Positions 6,390 to 11,055 of a stretch of DNA of 11,055 bases are shown piece by piece (position 1 is the stretch's first letter; every line of letters begins with the position of its first letter). This DNA is from Sva-25 sp039714995. GTDB lineage: Bacteria > Pseudomonadota > Gammaproteobacteria > Chromatiales > Chromatiaceae. A program made the position numbers and the translations under genes. The DNA lies in contig JBDLII010000068.1 of NCBI GenBank assembly GCA_039714995.1, forward strand, positions 1 to 11,055, in the 5' to 3' direction. The notes under the pieces were generated by a model. It searched no databases. It was not told the DNA's origin and saw nothing but the letters and a program-made list of their open reading frames with translations.

Positions 6390-7220
6390 TCAAATCGCAC
6401 ATTGCAGACGGCGGTGGTCCAGGCTGGGGAAATTGCGCCGCGTCGTATGCAGCAGCTCGATGTCGAGTTTTGACGTCACGAAGCCCGAACCGCGCGGGAC
6501 CTGTGCCAGCACCGTACCCCAGGGGTCGACGATCATGCTGTGGCCGTGGGTTTCACGGCCACTGACATGGTAGCCGCCCTGGGCCGCGGCGATCACATAA
6601 CAGAGATTCTCGATGGCGCGGGCGCGAACCAGTGGCTCCCAGTGCGCCTTGCCGGTGGCTGCGGTAAACGCCGAGGGGATGGCAAAGATATCCGGCTTGC
6701 GCGACAGCATCGAGCGGAAAAGCTCCGGGAAACGCAGGTCATAACAGACGGCGACGCCGACATTGCCGAACGGCGTCTCAACCACCAGCGGCGCATCACC
6801 CGGCTCGATGACGCTGGACTCCCTGTATTGCTCATCGACATCCAACAGCTGCACATCAAACAGGTGCATTTTGTCGTAGCGCCCGGCGAGCTCACCGCTG
6901 TCGTCATAGACCAGGCAGGCCGCCCTGACCTTGCTGTCGTCATCGGTGGAAATCGGGATGGTACCGCCTACCAGCCAAACGCTATGTTTGCGCGCCAGCC
7001 CGGAGAGAAACCTCTGCAGATCCCCCTCCCCCGATCTCTCCTGAAACGCCAGCATATCGCTGCATTTCTGCCCCATAAAGGCGAAATTTTCCGGCAACAC
7101 GATCAGGTTCGAACCCTCTCCAACCGCAGCCGAGACGATGCGCTCGACCTCGAACAGGTTGGCGCTGACATTCGGGCCGGTGGCCATCTGTACTGCTGTC
7201 GCTTTCAGGGGTGTAGACAT
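6390..7220 (-). CDS. Nitrilase-superfamily amidase, Nit1-like (probable deaminated-glutathione amidase)
   Basis: Carbon–nitrogen hydrolase of 276 aa with an intact Glu–Lys–Cys triad: Glu44 in VLPENFAFMG, Lys117 in GRYDKMHLFD, Cys159 in GVAVCYDLRFPE. Further family marks are ARAIENLCYVIAAAQGG (200-216) and GHSMIVDPWG (226-235). The pattern is closest to Nit1-type enzymes, which in other organisms hydrolyse deaminated glutathione as metabolite repair; that substrate is inferred from family resemblance, not from a specific residue. The start at 7220 gives MSTPLKATAVQM, the usual family beginning. An in-frame ATG at 7262 would add 14 residues, and longer starts run into yhdP. The ribosome site is poor for either. 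The gene follows yhdP after 52 nt in the same direction and is probably co-transcribed with it. Confidence 0.92.
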   Translation of the reverse strand: MSTPLKATAVQMATGPNVSANLFEVERIVSAAVGEGSNLIVLPENFAFMGQKCSDMLAFQERSGEGDLQRFLSGLARKHSVWLVGGTIPISTDDDSKVRAACLVYDDSGELAGRYDKMHLFDVQLLDVDEQYRESSVIEPGDAPLVVETPFGNVGVAVCYDLRFPELFRSMLSRKPDIFAIPSAFTAATGKAHWEPLVRARAIENLCYVIAAAQGGYHVSGRETHGHSMIVDPWGTVLAQVPRGSGFVTSKLDIELLHTTRRNFPSLDHRRLQCAI

Positions 7221-7272
7221 TTCGCTGTGAATGATAGTCTGGCAGATAAATGAGCATAACATTGAAGCCGGA

Positions 7273-10200
7273 TCATTGGAAATCTGCAAGGGGGTCTTCA
7301 TAATCCCTGTCGAAAGGGAGTCCATTCTGCACAGGTGCTTGAGGTTGACTCGCGCCCTGTCGCTTTGTAACGGGAGTGGAACCCGGACCGGTGTCATCGA
7401 ACGGCCGTGCGAACCGGTTGCGCTGCTCGCTGCTGCCTGCATTGCGTGAAACCCGTACGACATCGGGATTTTCCCACAGGCCGCTGACCTGGTAGTTGAT
7501 CTCGACAATCTGGTCGATCTGCTCTCCGGCGACGGTTCCGGCCACCAGCAACGCCGCTCCTACCGCCGGCCCGCCGGCGGCAACCGCCGCCAGCGGCAGG
7601 ACCCCGTGAATACCCGGAAGGACGCGAACCCTCTGGTTCACCCGGCGGGTGCCGAGGTTGATATCTCCGCTCACGCGGATGTCGGCTGCCGGCGCATTAA
7701 TGACAAGATCATCCCGTGTGCTGATGACCCCCTGGTTCAGCACGAAATTACCGCGCATTTTGTCAAAACTGAATCCCTTTCGGGTGAGGTCGCTAAAATC
7801 GAGTTGCAAACGCCGTTTCAATGCGCCGATATTGAGAAACCCGAGAACGCGCGCCAGCCCCGGCTGCGCCTCCGCAAAACGCCCCTTCCGGGTATCCAGC
7901 AACAACGTGCCATCCAGACCACTCAGGGAGAAATCCGCGGGCGACCCCCGCCAGTTGAGTTTTGCATCGATGCTTCCCTGCGCCTCTTCAAGCTGATGCG
8001 AGAGGTCCAGCCCCCCCAGGGTTTCGCCAAGCTCTGCGGCAACCAGGGAGAGGTCCAGCTGCGTGGTGGGAACGCCCTGCTGCAGATTCCAGCTGCCGCT
8101 CGCCACCAGGCTGTCGTTTTTCGAGATCACCTTGAGCTTGGTGATCTCATGGCCGGAGCTGGTATGCCGGGTATTCATCGAAAGCTCCCCAAAGGGGTGG
8201 CCATTCAACAGAAGGGTATCGCTGGTCAGATGGATCGGCCTGATATCATGGGGGTTCGTGTGCCGTTTCCCGCGCTTGTCGGCAGGCGCAAGCTTGTCAT
8301 CCAGGGAGTAGGCCAGATTCAGGCGCTCCAGATCCACCCTGATCTGCTGCTGTTTTGCATCCGGTATCGTCAACCTGCCGGCAAGTTCCTGCGCTTCGAT
8401 GCTGCCACTCCATCGCTGCTGCCGGTAACGCATATCCATCTTCAAGTCCCCATAGCCGAGTTTGAAAACCGGTGCTGTCTCGCTCAGCTTCCACGCCAGG
8501 TCGAGGCTTTTTTTCTGCTGCCGCGTTTTCCCCAGCGAGAGGGGCAGATCAACCGCCATCCCCTTCAGGTCACTGCGTATGTGCAACAAGAGATCGCTTC
8601 TGCGCATCGTTGCCAGCGATGGCACATCCACAGCGAAGTTCCAGCGTGCACTGCCGCTGACCGGCGCGTCGGCAATGACCCTCTTTAACGAGGCCGCCGA
8701 CAGGTCCACCGCTGCATTGATCTTGGTGACGCCGTCAGACACCTGGTTGATGGTCATCGTCAGCGGGCTGCCCAGCAGCCGCGCCTTGAGATTTGAAGCG
8801 CTGACGCCACTGTCGCTCATATTCAACATCCCGTTGACACCCTGCAGCGAGAGATCCACATTTTTTGCATTGATGGTTGCATCTTTCAACAGCAGCTCCC
8901 CCTGGAACTCAGCGGCTTGCTCCTTTTTCAGCGGTATCTGCATGACGACACTGAGATCACCCTCGCCCTGCATATCCAGCGCCTCCATCAATGGCGCGAA
9001 TTTCTTCTTCAGCGGCGTCTCCCTGAGCAGGCGCACCGGGCCGGCCAGCGCGCCGGAGATATCACCCTGCAGGTGAATGGGAGATGGAGGCCTGAGCTGC
9101 ATCTGCATGCTCGCCTGCCCGACCCTGTTGTCATAGATCCTGCCTTCACTGACGTTGACTTCGAGATGATTGCCGTGAAAACGCACCCTGGCAATGACGT
9201 CTTTCAGCGGCGGCCACTCCTCCTTGTAGGCGATCTCGGCATCCTGCACATCAAACAGCACCTCGTAAAAACCGTCATCACTGTCCTCAAAGGGAAAGCT
9301 CGCCAGCGGCCCCTGCAATACAAACCGCCCGGAGGGGATGAAGCCCTTGACCAGTGAACGCTCCAGCCATTGCACAACCTTCTGCGGCATCACATATGCC
9401 GGATAGTAGAGTGGTGCATGTTCGACATGCCCCTTCTGAAAATCAGTGACTATCTCCAGATCGCCTCTCCCCTGGGGAGGAATCCTGTAGCGTAAGCTGG
9501 TGGTCGTTTGAATATCCTCGGAGCTTGCCGCCAGGTTGTCCGCCGCCAGGATCCAGTCGCCATCCGGCTGTTTTTTCCAGCGCAGCTCTCCACCAACCTG
9601 GTTCAACCGCAGCGGCTGGCGAAACAGCGGTTTGAGATGGATCGAAGCATTGCTGCCGGCAATTTTCATACTCCCTCGATCCTGGGATGCCGTTAACACC
9701 ACCCTGATCCCCCTGAGTTCCGGCAGGACTCCCGACGCCCGGGTCTCGAGCTGCTCAAGGGTGGCGCTGAATTCCCACTCGATTGGCCGCTGCATCTTCA
9801 GATGCAGGTAAGGGTTCAGCACCTCTCCCGTTGCCTGCATGGCAAACAGATCCTGCATCAGCGGATGATCGGGAGGGTGCACCGCCAGCGCCGTGAAGAG
9901 GCCCTCGATGCTGAAGACATCGGCGCCGAGATAGAGATTGCGCGGGCCCTGGCCATCGATCTGGCGGATGGCAAGAGCGATCGATTTTGTCGGCCATTGT
10001 GTCTCGCCATGCTTGATCAGCGGGTCGGCGACGTCAAGCAGCCAGCCGTTTTGCTCCCTGGTCCAGCGAAAGTTGCCGCCAAAATAGTCCAGCGCCACCT
10101 CCGGCGCCTCCCGCACCTCCCTGGATCGAAAATGCAGCTCCCTGCTATTCATGCTTCCCTGAAGCGTCTTCAGGCGCCCCTTCTCCCAGCGGCTCCAGAT

Positions 10201-10956
10201 CTCCATGCTGGTTTTTGCATGCTCCAGCTCGTAGTGCCCCGGAAAGCGATTTTGCAGCAGCCAGGCAAGATCGAGCTGCTCCGTTTTCAGGTAGACCTCT
10301 CCCTGCCACAATTCAAGATTGTCACTCTCCGTCTGAAAATTCGAGATCAGCGTGAAACCGCCGGACTCCCCCCTGTCAATCAAGACCCTGGCTGACAGCT
10401 GGTGCTGCCTGCCGTCATTGCGGAGCAGCAGGTTGACCGGTGAGAAATCGAGCGGCAGCGAGTTTCTATGCACCAGGTCGATGACCGTCACTTCCGAATC
10501 GATGATTTCCAGAAACAGCGGCTGCAGGATCATTGCACTGAGATCGACATCCACATCATCGCCGGAGTCCTCGACGCCATGAATCGAAACCCGCCCGTCA
10601 TTGTGGCGTATCACGGCAAGATGGGTGCCGACGACCTGGATTTCAGATGGCGCGATATTCAGGTGACGGAGCACCTCCAGCACGCTGAATTTGAGATAGA
10701 CAGATTCCGCCTTGAGATCCGAGCCGCCTTCATCATTGACCAGGCGGAGGTTTTGCAGATGAAAGCCGTGGCCATCCTCATGCCAGAAGACGGAGACGCC
10801 ATCCGCCTGGACATTCACCCCCGCGACAGCGCTGATCTGCGCCAGGATTGTATCTTTATAGGTTTCAATCAGCGGCGGCATGACATAGCGCGCGAAGCTC
10901 ACCGCCAGGGCTGTAACAACCAGCAGCGAAACAACCAGCCTGGTAGCATGACGCAT
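7273..10956 (-). CDS. yhdP: YhdP, AsmA-like phospholipid transport protein
   Basis: Very large inner-membrane-anchored periplasmic protein of 1227 aa (E. coli YhdP 1266). YhdP, TamB and YdbH form a redundant set moving phospholipids from inner to outer membrane (established in E. coli). Seen here: a single N-terminal membrane segment about residues 7-30 (LVVSLLVVTALAVSFARYV); a long periplasmic body rich in alternating polar/hydrophobic beta strands, as in repeating-groove lipid transporters; an AsmA-like C-terminal part with INAPAADIRVSGDINLGTRR and a Gly/Ala-rich segment at 1120-1142 (LPLAAVAAGGPAVGAALLVA); then NYQVSGLWENPDVV up to 1167. The last 60 residues form a polar Pro/Gln-rich tail of low complexity. 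The start has GGAG 7 nt upstream. In E. coli yhdP lies between rng and tldD; here tldD is again close downstream. Confidence 0.95.
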   Translation of the reverse strand: MRHATRLVVSLLVVTALAVSFARYVMPPLIETYKDTILAQISAVAGVNVQADGVSVFWHEDGHGFHLQNLRLVNDEGGSDLKAESVYLKFSVLEVLRHLNIAPSEIQVVGTHLAVIRHNDGRVSIHGVEDSGDDVDVDLSAMILQPLFLEIIDSEVTVIDLVHRNSLPLDFSPVNLLLRNDGRQHQLSARVLIDRGESGGFTLISNFQTESDNLELWQGEVYLKTEQLDLAWLLQNRFPGHYELEHAKTSMEIWSRWEKGRLKTLQGSMNSRELHFRSREVREAPEVALDYFGGNFRWTREQNGWLLDVADPLIKHGETQWPTKSIALAIRQIDGQGPRNLYLGADVFSIEGLFTALAVHPPDHPLMQDLFAMQATGEVLNPYLHLKMQRPIEWEFSATLEQLETRASGVLPELRGIRVVLTASQDRGSMKIAGSNASIHLKPLFRQPLRLNQVGGELRWKKQPDGDWILAADNLAASSEDIQTTTSLRYRIPPQGRGDLEIVTDFQKGHVEHAPLYYPAYVMPQKVVQWLERSLVKGFIPSGRFVLQGPLASFPFEDSDDGFYEVLFDVQDAEIAYKEEWPPLKDVIARVRFHGNHLEVNVSEGRIYDNRVGQASMQMQLRPPSPIHLQGDISGALAGPVRLLRETPLKKKFAPLMEALDMQGEGDLSVVMQIPLKKEQAAEFQGELLLKDATINAKNVDLSLQGVNGMLNMSDSGVSASNLKARLLGSPLTMTINQVSDGVTKINAAVDLSAASLKRVIADAPVSGSARWNFAVDVPSLATMRRSDLLLHIRSDLKGMAVDLPLSLGKTRQQKKSLDLAWKLSETAPVFKLGYGDLKMDMRYRQQRWSGSIEAQELAGRLTIPDAKQQQIRVDLERLNLAYSLDDKLAPADKRGKRHTNPHDIRPIHLTSDTLLLNGHPFGELSMNTRHTSSGHEITKLKVISKNDSLVASGSWNLQQGVPTTQLDLSLVAAELGETLGGLDLSHQLEEAQGSIDAKLNWRGSPADFSLSGLDGTLLLDTRKGRFAEAQPGLARVLGFLNIGALKRRLQLDFSDLTRKGFSFDKMRGNFVLNQGVISTRDDLVINAPAADIRVSGDINLGTRRVNQRVRVLPGIHGVLPLAAVAAGGPAVGAALLVAGTVAGEQIDQIVEINYQVSGLWENPDVVRVSRNAGSSEQRNRFARPFDDTGPGSTPVTKRQGASQPQAPVQNGLPFDRDYEDPLADFQ

Positions 10957-10963
10957 ACTAGTG

Positions 10964-10967
10964 CTCC
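10964..10967 (-). promoter_or_regulatory. Ribosome binding site of yhdP
   Basis: GGAG on the minus strand stands 7 nt before the ATG at 10956, supporting this start, which also places the membrane anchor at residues 7-30. Confidence 0.7.
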
Positions 10968-10973
10968 GTCAAG

Positions 10974-11004
10974 ATTGTATTGATGGGTTCAGTTGGTCTG
11001 TCAG
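10974..11004 (-). promoter_or_regulatory. Weak candidate promoter of yhdP
   Basis: On the minus strand CTGACA (10999-11004) and TACAAT (10974-10979) each match the sigma-70 consensus at 5 of 6 positions, but the 19-nt spacing is longer than optimal. The leader would be very short, about 10-15 nt. Confidence 0.25.
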
Positions 11005-11055
11005 CGTTCATGGCAAGGCACACCTCGCAGCGAATGGCCTTAGTCCTTTGCAAGA

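Larger units (their letters stand above)
10957..11055. other. Unassigned right end, no recognised gene
   Basis: Ninety-nine bases upstream of yhdP. On the minus strand one frame is open from the window edge for 31 codons and stops with TAG one base before the yhdP ATG, ending PINTILTEH. I do not recognise it, and an open run of this length is expected fairly often by chance. It is not a recognisable RNase G C-terminus, which is what the E. coli gene order would predict. A chance open frame, a short gene tail or an end of a mobile element are all possible. Confidence 0.4.

Noticed and set aside
6390..7508. Long version of the nitrilase with a start inside yhdP
   Set aside because: It would add 96 residues unlike any nitrilase N-terminus and overlap yhdP by more than 230 bases. 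The start at 7220 gives the standard family beginning.
7606..8688. Plus-strand open frame of 360 codons opposite yhdP
   Set aside because: Antisense shadow of a high-GC gene; yhdP is clearly the coding frame from its recognisable features.

Overview
The window looks like a chromosomal segment of a gammaproteobacterium, possibly a Chromatiales or sulfur-oxidiser type lineage. The grounds are the yhdP–tldD neighbourhood, the AlgP/histone-H1-like protein with a DUF2934 tail, moderately high GC, and the lactate-dehydrogenase-like type of malate dehydrogenase. The lineage is inference; no rRNA or other marker is present. Every gene I can support lies on the minus strand, so transcription runs from high to low coordinates.

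Layout from right to left. A short stretch with no recognisable gene (10957-11055) leads into yhdP (7273-10956), a very large AsmA-like inner-membrane protein implicated in phospholipid traffic to the outer membrane. It is followed after 52 nt by a nitrilase-superfamily amidase (6390-7220), then a 151-nt gap with an imperfect palindromic repeat, then tldD (4808-6238) and pmbA/tldE (3471-4811). The last two overlap by ATGA and encode the two halves of the TldD/TldE metalloprotease. Next comes a small Lys/Ala-rich histone-like protein with KKAAP repeats and a DUF2934 end (3032-3367).

The left third differs. A secreted CAP-domain protein with a five-unit, two-cysteine repeat (1057-2721) is bracketed by two directly repeated, 161-bp, non-coding, hairpin-rich elements (878-1038 and 2798-2958). 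They are spaced exactly 1,920 bp apart and are about 94% identical. The left copy sits just upstream of mdh (1-841), which is cut by the window edge.

Functionally the window combines central metabolism (mdh), envelope biogenesis (yhdP), metabolite repair (nitrilase, probable), peptide processing (tldD/pmbA), nucleoid-type DNA binding (histone-like protein) and an uncharacterised exported protein. Most of it is ordinary housekeeping DNA. I see no phage, CRISPR, toxin-antitoxin or biosynthetic system. The parts worth a second look are the repeat pair and the cassette it brackets, the Cys-repeat region of the CAP protein, and the palindromic repeats that occupy several of the gaps between genes.
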